This document shows, piece after piece, positions 1 through 6,160 of a DNA stretch of 9,705 nucleotides. Where the stretch lies: the NCBI GenBank assembly GCA_964653695.1, contig CAZZFQ010000055.1, forward strand, positions 1 through 9,705, read 5' to 3'. Both the position numbers and the translations under genes were made by a program. The stretch's first letter is position 1. Each line of letters begins with the position of its first letter. This DNA comes from JALHTG01 sp964653695 (lineage in GTDB: Archaea > Thermoproteota > Bathyarchaeia > 40CM-2-53-6 > JALHTG01). Below the pieces are notes generated by a model. That model was not told the origin of the DNA. It searched no databases and saw only the letters and a list, made by a program, of their open reading frames with translations.

Positions 1-1185
1 CGAATTGCCCAGCTGGAAAAGTTCTATACGAAGACGTCGTTGCAGCTTGACGCTTCGAAGGAACGCTGGATAAAGATTCCTGATGAAGTTTGGGATCTCT
101 ACATTCATGTCGGGCGACCCAGGCCTCTACAGAGAGCGCTCAGGCTTGAACGCTACTTGAAGACGCCAGCTAGAATCTACTACAAGCGAGAGGATCTCTC
201 TCCGACAGGTAGCTTCAAGATGAACACTACCCTTCCCCAAGCATATTTCGCTATGAAGGAAGGAAAGTCACGCCTCGCGGTTGAAACGGGAGCCGGACAG
301 ACTGGAACTGCATTCGCCTACTCCGCGAAGACATTCGGACTGGACTGTACAATATACTTTGTACGATTCGCATACAACCTGAAGCCTGATCGAGTGACCT
401 ACATGAAAATGCTGGGCTCGGAAGTCCTGCCGTCGCCGACTGATAGAACCGAAATAGGCAGACAGTTCCTGAAGAAGGATCCGAAGCATCAGGGGTCCTT
501 GGGTATCGCCACAGCAGAGACTCTTCAAGATACTATGTCAAGAGAGGATACAGTCACCATGGTCGGAAGCTCAAAGAACCACGTGCTCATGACCCAATCT
601 ATCATTGGCCTGGAAACCAAGAAACAACTTGACTCAATCGATGAGAAACCAGACGTAATGATCTCATGTGTTGGGGGAGGAGGCAACTTCTACGGCCTAA
701 TCTCCGCATATCTCAAGGAACGTCTCGAAGGACGAATGAAAGACATAAGGTTCCTTGGAGCAGAATCAGCTTCCGCTCCTAGGCTGACAAAAGGGGAATA
801 CCGCTATGATTTCACGGAACCATCAAAGTCGACTCCAATGGTAAAAGTGTACACTTTAGGAGTTGACACACCTCTGCCTTTGATCAGAGCCGAGGGCATA
901 AGGTCAAGTGCAACTGCTCCGATTCTCAGTCTCCTGAGGAGCAAAGGGATGATCGACACTCGAGTATATGCGGTCGATGAGAAAGATGTGTTCGACGCTG
1001 CGCGAACGTTTCTGCAAGTGGAAGGATTCTTGGTAGCTCCTGAGTCCGCATACGCTGTGAGAGCCGCCATCGACGAAGCGCTTGAAATGAAAAGGAGAAA
1101 TGAGGAGAAGGTCATCGTTTTCAATATCAGTGGAATGGGTCACGTAGACTTCCAGGGATACCGTGAGGTACTAAAGGACATCTGA
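1..1185 (+). CDS. trpB2: TrpB2-like PLP-dependent enzyme (tryptophan synthase beta chain-like), 5' end outside window
   Basis: This is a fold-type II PLP enzyme of the TrpB2 family, which condenses indole with serine to make tryptophan. The frame is open to base 1 and the residues before the TTG at 40 (LEKFYTKTSLQLDASKERW) match the TrpB2 region ahead of 'ERWIDIP', so the true start lies upstream; TrpB2 proteins usually run to about 430-450 residues. Visible motifs are SPTGSFKMN with the PLP lysine codon at 217-219, ETGAGQTG with the catalytic Glu at 283-285, NHVLMTQSIIGLE, the phosphate-binding glycine loop CVGGGGNF near 667-690, and a C-terminal SGMGHVDFQGY as in TrpB2. Two positions are odd: the His before the PLP Lys is Phe, and the Trp/His in ETGAGQ(W/H)G is Thr. 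No trpA is in view. Family assignment is firm, but substrate is uncertain and it may be a diverged TrpB-like paralogue. Confidence 0.88.
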   Translation, partial: RIAQLEKFYTKTSLQLDASKERWIKIPDEVWDLYIHVGRPRPLQRALRLERYLKTPARIYYKREDLSPTGSFKMNTTLPQAYFAMKEGKSRLAVETGAGQTGTAFAYSAKTFGLDCTIYFVRFAYNLKPDRVTYMKMLGSEVLPSPTDRTEIGRQFLKKDPKHQGSLGIATAETLQDTMSREDTVTMVGSSKNHVLMTQSIIGLETKKQLDSIDEKPDVMISCVGGGGNFYGLISAYLKERLEGRMKDIRFLGAESASAPRLTKGEYRYDFTEPSKSTPMVKVYTLGVDTPLPLIRAEGIRSSATAPILSLLRSKGMIDTRVYAVDEKDVFDAARTFLQVEGFLVAPESAYAVRAAIDEALEMKRRNEEKVIVFNISGMGHVDFQGYREVLKDI

Positions 1186-1216
1186 ACTTCTCTATCTGCA
1201 TATTCTCAACTTCCTT

Positions 1217-1243
1217 TGAAAGCGATCTTTTCCTTTTATTGAT
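1217..1243 (+). terminator. T-rich stretch, possible archaeal terminator after the trpB2-like gene
   Basis: About 30-55 bases past the trpB2-like stop there is a pyrimidine-rich run containing TCTTTTCCTTTTATT. Archaeal RNA polymerase terminates on oligo-T tracts without needing a hairpin, so this is a plausible 3' end. The same T/A-rich patch could instead act as a weak promoter for the downstream comB gene. The assignment is inference from composition only. Confidence 0.3.
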
Positions 1244-1331
1244 TGGATAGACGATCAGCGGACGCTGAATTGTGACACAAATGATAGATCATGTCAAGTA
1301 TTCCTAATAACCAAGGATCGTGGAGTGTTGC

Positions 1332-2078
1332 GTGTTGAAGAAGTTGCTGACTAACCTCAATGTTCATCTTGAATTGGGTTTTCGGAACTCCGGTGCAGCA
1401 GTCGAGAGGCGCGATGTGGTCGTAGCGATAGATGTCTTGAGGTGTAGTTCTTCGACCGTGACTGCGCTTGCAAATGGAGCTGAGGCTGTGATACCGTCAT
1501 TGACTCTCAACGAGGCACGAGCACTCGCGAAGGCTCGGGGGGCAATCTTAGCCGGCGAGAGAAAAGGCAGGAGGCCCAAAGGATTCCAGTTGGGGAACTC
1601 TCCTCTTGAGTTCAAAGAAAAAGTCGTACATAATAGAACAATTGTGCTGACGACTACAAGTGGTACCAAAGCGATCGTTCTAAGCAGAGAAGCGCGGAAT
1701 GTGCTTGTCGGTTCGTTCCTTAATCTTGATGCAACGGTCAGAGTTGGGAGTCGGCTCGCCAAAGCCTCGGGCAGCGGGATATCGTTAGTAACAGCAGGTA
1801 GAGGTGGGCTCTTCTCACTGGAGGATTTTCTTTGTGCTGGAGCTATGTCTGACAAGTTGATCCGAGAAGGTGCCCGATTGGACGATGGATGCTTGGCTTC
1901 CGCCTATGCGTGGAGAGAAGCTCGACCCAACTTATTCGCCGCATTGAAAGAAGGTTTTCACGCGAAACGTCTTTGTTCATTGGGCTTTGCTCGGGATGTG
2001 GAGTTCGCTGCAAGAGTGAATCTTTTCGGTATCGCTGCAATCTTGAGAGGGGATCGAATAGTCGCAGTTAAACCATAG
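1332..2078 (+). CDS. comB: ComB family 2-phosphosulfolactate phosphatase
   Basis: ComB removes phosphate from 2-phosphosulfolactate, the second step of the phosphoenolpyruvate route to coenzyme M; it is a cytosolic Mg-dependent enzyme. Family motifs appear in order: IDVLRCSSSTVTALANGA near residues 33-50, LAGERKGRRPKGFQLGNSP near 73-91, IVLTTTSGT near 104-112, VLVGSFLN near 124-131, and AGRGGLFSLEDFLCAG near 155-170. At 248 residues it is slightly longer than the usual 225-245. I chose the GTG at 1332 because GGAG at 1322-1325 lies 6 bases upstream; the in-frame GTG at 1320 (adds 4 residues) and TTG at 1335 are alternatives. The preceding intergenic stretch is about 145 bases and no comA or comC is in view. 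ComB homologues also occur in organisms that do not make coenzyme M, so pathway membership is not proven. Confidence 0.88.
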   Translation: MLKKLLTNLNVHLELGFRNSGAAVERRDVVVAIDVLRCSSSTVTALANGAEAVIPSLTLNEARALAKARGAILAGERKGRRPKGFQLGNSPLEFKEKVVHNRTIVLTTTSGTKAIVLSREARNVLVGSFLNLDATVRVGSRLAKASGSGISLVTAGRGGLFSLEDFLCAGAMSDKLIREGARLDDGCLASAYAWREARPNLFAALKEGFHAKRLCSLGFARDVEFAARVNLFGIAAILRGDRIVAVKP

Positions 2079-2197
2079 GTCCTGTCTGCACACGATTGGT
2101 TTCGGGCCGCCTCAGTCAAATACCTTCAAGATCACTAGGTTCACTCTTAACTCTGATAGATCATCGACGACCCGGATTTCTCTTGTATATGTCCGGA

Positions 2198-2205
2198 ATA
2201 AAAAT
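2198..2205 (-). terminator. Oligo-T tract, possible terminator of the minus-strand radical SAM unit
   Basis: Read on the minus strand, the sequence ATTTTTAT lies about 25 bases past the stop codon of the PflX-like gene. A T5 run in an otherwise mixed intergenic region between convergent genes fits archaeal T-tract termination. There is no convincing stem-loop directly before it. The rest of the 150-base gap (2079-2228) shows nothing else I can name. Confidence 0.35.
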
Positions 2206-2228
2206 CGATCTGAGGTAGCGCGTTGTGC

Positions 2229-3320
2229 TCATGTGATGACGTTCGTCAATCCGGCCTCGCGTGCGATCTCGCATGCTTCACGGAATTCGGATCCTGTTAG
2301 TCTTCTGTTGAGTTCTGGAGTCTCGTACGCTCGCCATTCCGGTCGATATTGATCCATTAGATTGACGCGGGTTTCAGGTCCTAGGTTCCGTGAGATCCAT
2401 TCTAGGATCGGTTTGGTGCAGCACGAGTTGTGTGTTGGGAGAACCAAAACCCTGATTATGAGTTCTCCAAATTTCTTCGCTGTCAAGTGGTTTTGTGTGC
2501 ATACTCTCCAGTATTCTGGGGCGCTTGAGATTCGTTTGGAGCATTCGCCTGGTCCGTACTTGAAGTCAAGAAGATATACGTCAGCGAAGCCAGAGAGTAG
2601 CTGCGCCGTTTCATCGCTGTAATAGGAGTTGCTGTTCCAGACGACGGGAACGTTCTCTTTGACGCTCATGAATGCTTCTAGCCAGTGGTAGAGCCAAGGA
2701 GTCGGTTCGCCTCCGACAAGGTTGGCGTTTCGACACCCACGCTGTCTCAGATGGTCCACTATCTTGGCAAGCGACTCTGGTTGGTGCAAGTCGCCTGCTT
2801 CCATATTTTGACTGATCGTCCAGTTCTGGCAGTGTAGACATCGCATAGTGCAGCCGCAGGTGAATATCGTTCCGGAGGGAACTAGTTCGGGCTCCTCTCC
2901 CATGTGCTCGAAGAAGCTGGAGACAGTCGCGGTCGCTCCACAACCGCAGAAGCCAGTCTTGCCCCTTGTTCTGTCGGCGCCGCACTTCCTGACACAGAAG
3001 TGGCAGTGCTGCAAGATCCGTTTTGCAAGCTCAACTTTGAGACCTAGAAACGACTGAGAGAGAGCTACTGACTCGTCGAAGCTTGCCTTTCCCATGTCGA
3101 TTGAATTCTCGTGGATGGGAAATTCGCTTAGAAGCTGGTTATGTCTGGCCCATAACTTCTCTGTCGATTCGCTTGTTGAGAAGTCCGCAAGGAGTCGTCT
3201 GGCAATGACAAACTTCGCTTTCTTCTTGCCTTGAAAGGTGTCAAAGTATCTTGAGAGACTTCTCTGACATTTCTCATCTCTAAGCACAGTGATCGAGTCG
3301 GGCCTCACCGCGACCCACAT
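2229..3320 (-). CDS. Radical SAM protein, PflX/COG1313-like (pyruvate-formate-lyase activating enzyme-related)
   Basis: This is a radical SAM enzyme resembling the uncharacterised PflX/COG1313 group. The [4Fe-4S] motif is CTMRCLHC (CxxxCxxC, about residues 157-164) inside the typical context GTIF-x-CGC...CQNW, followed by VGGEPTP as the SAM-binding GGE segment. An N-terminal cysteine cluster, CHFCVRKCGADRTRGKTGFCGC (split: CHFCVRKC about 106-113, then GFCGC about 123-127), resembles that of AmrS next door. A charged extension of about 100 residues precedes it. I chose the ATG at 3320, which has GGAG 5 bases upstream; the ATG at 3338 would add MDDGDD but has no evident ribosome site. It lies downstream of amrS on the same strand with a gap of roughly 70-90 bases, so cotranscription is likely. 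Substrate unknown; the family assignment is firm, the function is not. Confidence 0.85.
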   Translation of the reverse strand: MWVAVRPDSITVLRDEKCQRSLSRYFDTFQGKKKAKFVIARRLLADFSTSESTEKLWARHNQLLSEFPIHENSIDMGKASFDESVALSQSFLGLKVELAKRILQHCHFCVRKCGADRTRGKTGFCGCGATATVSSFFEHMGEEPELVPSGTIFTCGCTMRCLHCQNWTISQNMEAGDLHQPESLAKIVDHLRQRGCRNANLVGGEPTPWLYHWLEAFMSVKENVPVVWNSNSYYSDETAQLLSGFADVYLLDFKYGPGECSKRISSAPEYWRVCTQNHLTAKKFGELIIRVLVLPTHNSCCTKPILEWISRNLGPETRVNLMDQYRPEWRAYETPELNRRLTGSEFREACEIAREAGLTNVIT

Positions 3321-3406
3321 GTCGTCTCCGTCATCCATTTCATGATAGGTCGTCTCTGTGATGTCTGGTGGCCTTCACATTCGAAGTCTTTTGCAAGCGA
3401 GTCAGA

Positions 3407-4468
3407 CTAGGAGCTGGATATCAATCCTGGGAATCTGGATCTTTTCCGCTCCAAGGTGCCGACGATTGGTATGGGATTCTTGCATTTCTGGCATCGGTTG
3501 TCATCTGTCAGCTGCCATCGACTGATGTCGTATCCATACCTTTCAATCAGTAGCTGCTTGCAGAAGGGGCAGTATGTGTTCTCGCTAGGGTCTCCTGGAA
3601 CGTTTCCGACGTAGACGTATCGTATCCCTTCATTGATCGCTACTTCTCGGGCTTTTGCAATTGTTTCAATCGGGGTTGGAGGAACATTCGAGAACTTGTA
3701 TGCCGGATAGAATCTGCTGAAGTGGAGAGGTGTGTCTGGGCCTAGAGTTCCTATGTGCCATCTTGAGAGTTCTGTGATCTCCTTCGGATCGTCATTCAGC
3801 TTTGGTATGATCAGAGTCGTCGTCTCCACATGTATGCCTCTTTTCTTCATCTCTTCGGTTGCGTCGAGAACCGGTTTGAGTTCTGCTTTGCAGTATTCTC
3901 TGTAGAATTTTTCGTTGAATCCTTTTACATCGACGTTTGCCGCGTCGATGAAGTCGGCGATTTCGTTTAAGGCTTCCAGGGTGATGTACCCATTTGTCAC
4001 CAGGACGTTGAGGATTCCTTCTTTCTTCGCAAGCCTAGCCGTGTCCAACACGTATTCGTGCCAGATGATAGGCTCGTTGTACGTGTAAGAGATGGATTTG
4101 CAGCCGTATTTCTTGGCCAGCTCTACAGCTCTGGCAGGCTCCAGTTGATCAGAGAAAACGTCTCCTGGCTCGACCTGCGAGATGTGGTAGTTTTGGCACC
4201 ACGGGCATTTGAAGCTGCAGCCCACAGCGGATATAGAGAAAGAGTAGCTTCCAGGCCAGAAGTGAAAAAGAGGTTTCTTCTCTATTGGATCGACAGCAGT
4301 TGAAGTGACCTCTCCATATGTTTCAGTGTAGAGCTTCCCACCTTTGTTTACTCTTGTCCTGCAGACGCCCTTGCCACCAGGCCTGATCGTGCACCTGTGC
4401 GGGCAAACTGAACATTTCACAAAGTTGTCAGCAAGAGCTTGGTAGATGGATGCCTCTTTTTCCGGCAT
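3407..4468 (-). CDS. amrS: AmmeMemoRadiSam system radical SAM enzyme (AmrS)
   Basis: This 353-residue protein matches AmrS, the radical SAM member of the AMMECR1/Memo/radical SAM trio whose biochemical role is not settled. In order it shows an N-terminal cysteine set (CSVCPHRC at 19-26, Cys36), the cluster motif CSFKCPWCQNY with Cys84, 88 and 91, SYTYNEP near 127-133, VDVKGFN, a HFSRFYPAYK segment near 249-258, and a C-terminal pair of CxxC motifs (YCPFC with Cys300/303, RCQKC with Cys326/329) suited to zinc or Fe-S binding. The ATG at 4468 is preferred over the one at 4495: family members start near here, GGAG lies 4 bases upstream, and it begins just after the regulator's stop at 4470, which suggests translational coupling. 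AMMECR1 and Memo genes are not in the window. Its neighbour downstream is another radical SAM gene. Confidence 0.92.
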   Translation of the reverse strand: MPEKEASIYQALADNFVKCSVCPHRCTIRPGGKGVCRTRVNKGGKLYTETYGEVTSTAVDPIEKKPLFHFWPGSYSFSISAVGCSFKCPWCQNYHISQVEPGDVFSDQLEPARAVELAKKYGCKSISYTYNEPIIWHEYVLDTARLAKKEGILNVLVTNGYITLEALNEIADFIDAANVDVKGFNEKFYREYCKAELKPVLDATEEMKKRGIHVETTTLIIPKLNDDPKEITELSRWHIGTLGPDTPLHFSRFYPAYKFSNVPPTPIETIAKAREVAINEGIRYVYVGNVPGDPSENTYCPFCKQLLIERYGYDISRWQLTDDNRCQKCKNPIPIVGTLERKRSRFPGLISSS

Positions 4469-4469
4469 A

Positions 4470-4772
4470 CTACTCCGGTTCCTCCTTGTCAACATGGAAG
4501 CCGTTCCCGTTGAATCTGATTGATAGAGCTCGATTCAGTGCCCTGAAACCTCTTCCAGAGCCATCCAGTTCAATGAGGCCGCATTCCGACAGCCTTCGAA
4601 GATGAAAGTGCACCGTCATGTCAGCCAGGGTTAGGTTAAGTCTCTTCTTTAGTTGTCCTATCGAGAGCCTCGCTGGGTGGACTCTAATCAGCTCGCGTAG
4701 TATTTCGGCCCTTATTGGAAGGCTTAAGGCGTCGCATATAGCCGAGGCGTTGTCACTCTCTCTGTTGAGCAA
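4470..4772 (-). CDS. ArsR-type winged helix-turn-helix transcriptional regulator
   Basis: This is a 100-residue DNA-binding protein with one winged-helix domain filling nearly the whole chain. LSLPIRAEILRELIR (17-31) is the typical first helix of ArsR-like regulators; SIGQLKKRLNLT (37-48) and ADMTVHFHLRRLSECGLIE (50-68) form the helix-turn-helix; ELDGSGRGFRAL (68-79) is the wing. No ArsR metal-binding cysteine motif (ELCVCDL) is present, so metal sensing is not indicated. Translation starts at a TTG, with AGGTG about 5 bases upstream. Its stop lies one base before the amrS ATG, so regulator and amrS are in one transcript. An 8+8 inverted repeat sits on the TATA box about 30-50 bases upstream of the start, which suggests autoregulation of the whole unit. 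The inducing signal is unknown. Confidence 0.82.
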   Translation of the reverse strand: MLNRESDNASAICDALSLPIRAEILRELIRVHPARLSIGQLKKRLNLTLADMTVHFHLRRLSECGLIELDGSGRGFRALNRALSIRFNGNGFHVDKEEPE

Positions 4773-4801
4773 TAGAGCACCTTCTGGACTTTGAGACTGA
4801 A

Positions 4802-4823
4802 TATAAGATCCTTATCTTATAAA
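4802..4823. promoter_or_regulatory. Palindromic operator overlapping the TATA box (regulator-amrS promoter, possibly bidirectional)
   Basis: TATAAGAT-CCTT-ATCTTATA is a perfect 8-base inverted repeat with a 4-base spacer at 4802-4821. The minus strand carries TTTATAAG at 4823-4816, suitably placed as a TATA box for a start site near 4795 and a short leader before the TTG at 4772. The plus strand carries CTTATAAA in the same bases, so it could also serve the tRNA-methyltransferase side. A dimeric winged-helix regulator encoded immediately downstream is the natural candidate to bind here. Seen: the palindrome and TATA-like cores. Inferred: binding and repression. Confidence 0.6.
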
Positions 4824-5094
4824 CGTCTCGAACGCCGACCATCAATGACAAGATCGCCTCCCAGCGAGTCTTCCGTCGAAATTTTGGGCTGGCGTCTTCT
4901 GACCAGAGAGATGTCCGAAGCCAGTCCGACAAGACGAGATTCTATGCGACATCGCAGTCGCTTAAGTTCTTGAAGTCATATTCATGCCCTATTGAGCGAC
5001 TGCTGTAGCCGGTTGAACAACATTGCTAGGTCATGACGGGATGGCGGGAGAAACCGCTGCAATAGAACAGAGGCCTGCCTTGCACGGTCAGGAA
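4824..5094 (+). other. Long intergenic leader ahead of the tRNA methyltransferase gene
   Basis: About 270 bases separate the palindromic promoter from the preferred ATG of the methyltransferase. It holds a 42-codon open frame (ATG 4845 to TGA 4973) rich in Ser and Arg, with no recognisable domain, beginning about 26 bases past the plus-strand TATA core as a leaderless message would. It also holds a small inverted repeat, GCGAC-ATCGCA-GTCGC at 4946-4961. I find no tRNA, no clear box C/D motifs and no known riboswitch. It may simply be the 5' leader plus the unused upstream part of the methyltransferase frame. Confidence 0.4.
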
Positions 5095-6147
5095 ATGAGC
5101 AGCCAAGAGAGATGCAGGCTCTTCTTTCTGTTGTCTGGAGAGCACCCCGCGCTTCCCAGAGCCGAGGTAGTTTCGATTCTTGAAGCAGAGCGTCTGCCGT
5201 ATACCGTTGTTAGCTCGGCATATCGTCTTGTGATACTTGAGTCAAGCCTTCAGGCACTCGAGGCCGTTGGAACACGAAGCTTGATGGTGGAGTCATGTGG
5301 ACGAGTGGTCTCGGAAGTTGAGAGCGAAGGGTCCATAATCAAGGGGATGTCTGAGTGCGCGTCTTTCTCAGACTTCGTGCATGAGGGAGAGAGCTTCGCG
5401 GTTCGCAGCATCAGAATTGGTGGTGCCCAGAGGGCGCTTCGAAGGGAGCAGCTTGAGAGAGATCTTGGAGAGCTGATATTGAAGGAGGGGCGGGGGCTCA
5501 AGGTCGACCTGAAAGCGCCGAAGAGAACCTTTCTAGCGATCCTATCTTCAGGAAAAGTGACGCTTGGCCTTGTCACAAATGTTAGGGAGAGGGGGGCGAT
5601 AGCTCGTCGCAGGCCTAGGAAGAGACCGTATTTCCATCCATCTACGATGCCGCCCAAGCTGGCTAGGTGCATGGTGAATCTTGCAAGACCTAGGGCAGGG
5701 GAGATTCTGCTGGATCCCTTCTGCGGAGCCGGTGGGCATCTCATTGAAGCTGGGCTGATCGGATGCCGTGTCGTAGGGGTTGACGCGAAGCGGAGGATGA
5801 TTCAAGGATCCGCCCGGAACTTGGCATATTTCGGTGTGAGGCCTGAGGGGCTCTTGCTTGGAGACGCGAGACATATGCCGTTCTCAAGAGTTGATTCTAT
5901 TGCGACTGATCCCCCGTATGGCAGGGGCGCCTCAACACTCGGGGTCACTGCGACCAAGATACTGATGGATTTCCTGACCGAGGTTCCCAATGTTCTGGGC
6001 CGAGAGTCTTTTGTCTGTCTTGCTACCCCAGAAGAGCCGAAAGTGGCTGTTATAGTTGGAAAAGCAGGCTTCAGGGTCGTAGATAGCTATGACATATATG
6101 TGCATCGGAGCCTCACAAGGCGAGTGTTAGTCTTGAGACTTGCCTAG
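5095..6147 (+). CDS. trmG10: tRNA (guanine(10)-N2)-methyltransferase, archaeal Trm-G10/Trm11 type
   Basis: This enzyme uses SAM to methylate N2 of guanosine 10 in tRNA; archaeal members can dimethylate. The N-terminal stretch LFFLLSGEHPALPRAEV (about residues 9-25) is typical of the family, followed by a THUMP-like RNA-binding region (about 75-165) and then a Rossmann methyltransferase. The linker RPYFHPSTMPPKLAR (about 178-192), motif I DPFCGAGG (207-214) and catalytic motif TDPPYGR (271-277) are all intact. The ATG at 5095 gives 350 residues and starts just before the conserved N-terminus; in-frame ATG 5041 and TTG 5023 would add 18 or 24 low-complexity residues. RNase Z follows within about 13 bases, so two tRNA-processing steps are probably cotranscribed. 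Family assignment is strong; only the start is uncertain. Confidence 0.9.
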   Translation: MSSQERCRLFFLLSGEHPALPRAEVVSILEAERLPYTVVSSAYRLVILESSLQALEAVGTRSLMVESCGRVVSEVESEGSIIKGMSECASFSDFVHEGESFAVRSIRIGGAQRALRREQLERDLGELILKEGRGLKVDLKAPKRTFLAILSSGKVTLGLVTNVRERGAIARRRPRKRPYFHPSTMPPKLARCMVNLARPRAGEILLDPFCGAGGHLIEAGLIGCRVVGVDAKRRMIQGSARNLAYFGVRPEGLLLGDARHMPFSRVDSIATDPPYGRGASTLGVTATKILMDFLTEVPNVLGRESFVCLATPEEPKVAVIVGKAGFRVVDSYDIYVHRSLTRRVLVLRLA

Positions 6148-6160
6148 TGTTAGTAGGTTG

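Noticed and set aside
1364..1855. 163-codon open frame on the minus strand inside comB
   Set aside because: It is antisense to a gene with clear family motifs, and its translation resembles no known protein; treated as a shadow frame.
2172..2197. CCGGA/TCCGG inverted repeat as a hairpin terminator between convergent genes
   Set aside because: Only 5 paired bases around a 15-base loop, and the T tract lies on the wrong side for the minus-strand gene; archaeal termination does not need it.
4824..5094. Hidden tRNA or box C/D RNA in the leader before the tRNA methyltransferase
   Set aside because: No T-loop GGTTCRA motif with a matching acceptor stem, and the C box-like ATGACA and CTGA are too degenerate and badly spaced.
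5250..5744. 164-codon open frame on the minus strand inside the tRNA methyltransferase gene
   Set aside because: The plus-strand frame carries a complete methyltransferase with intact motifs; the antisense product is low-complexity and has no recognisable domain.
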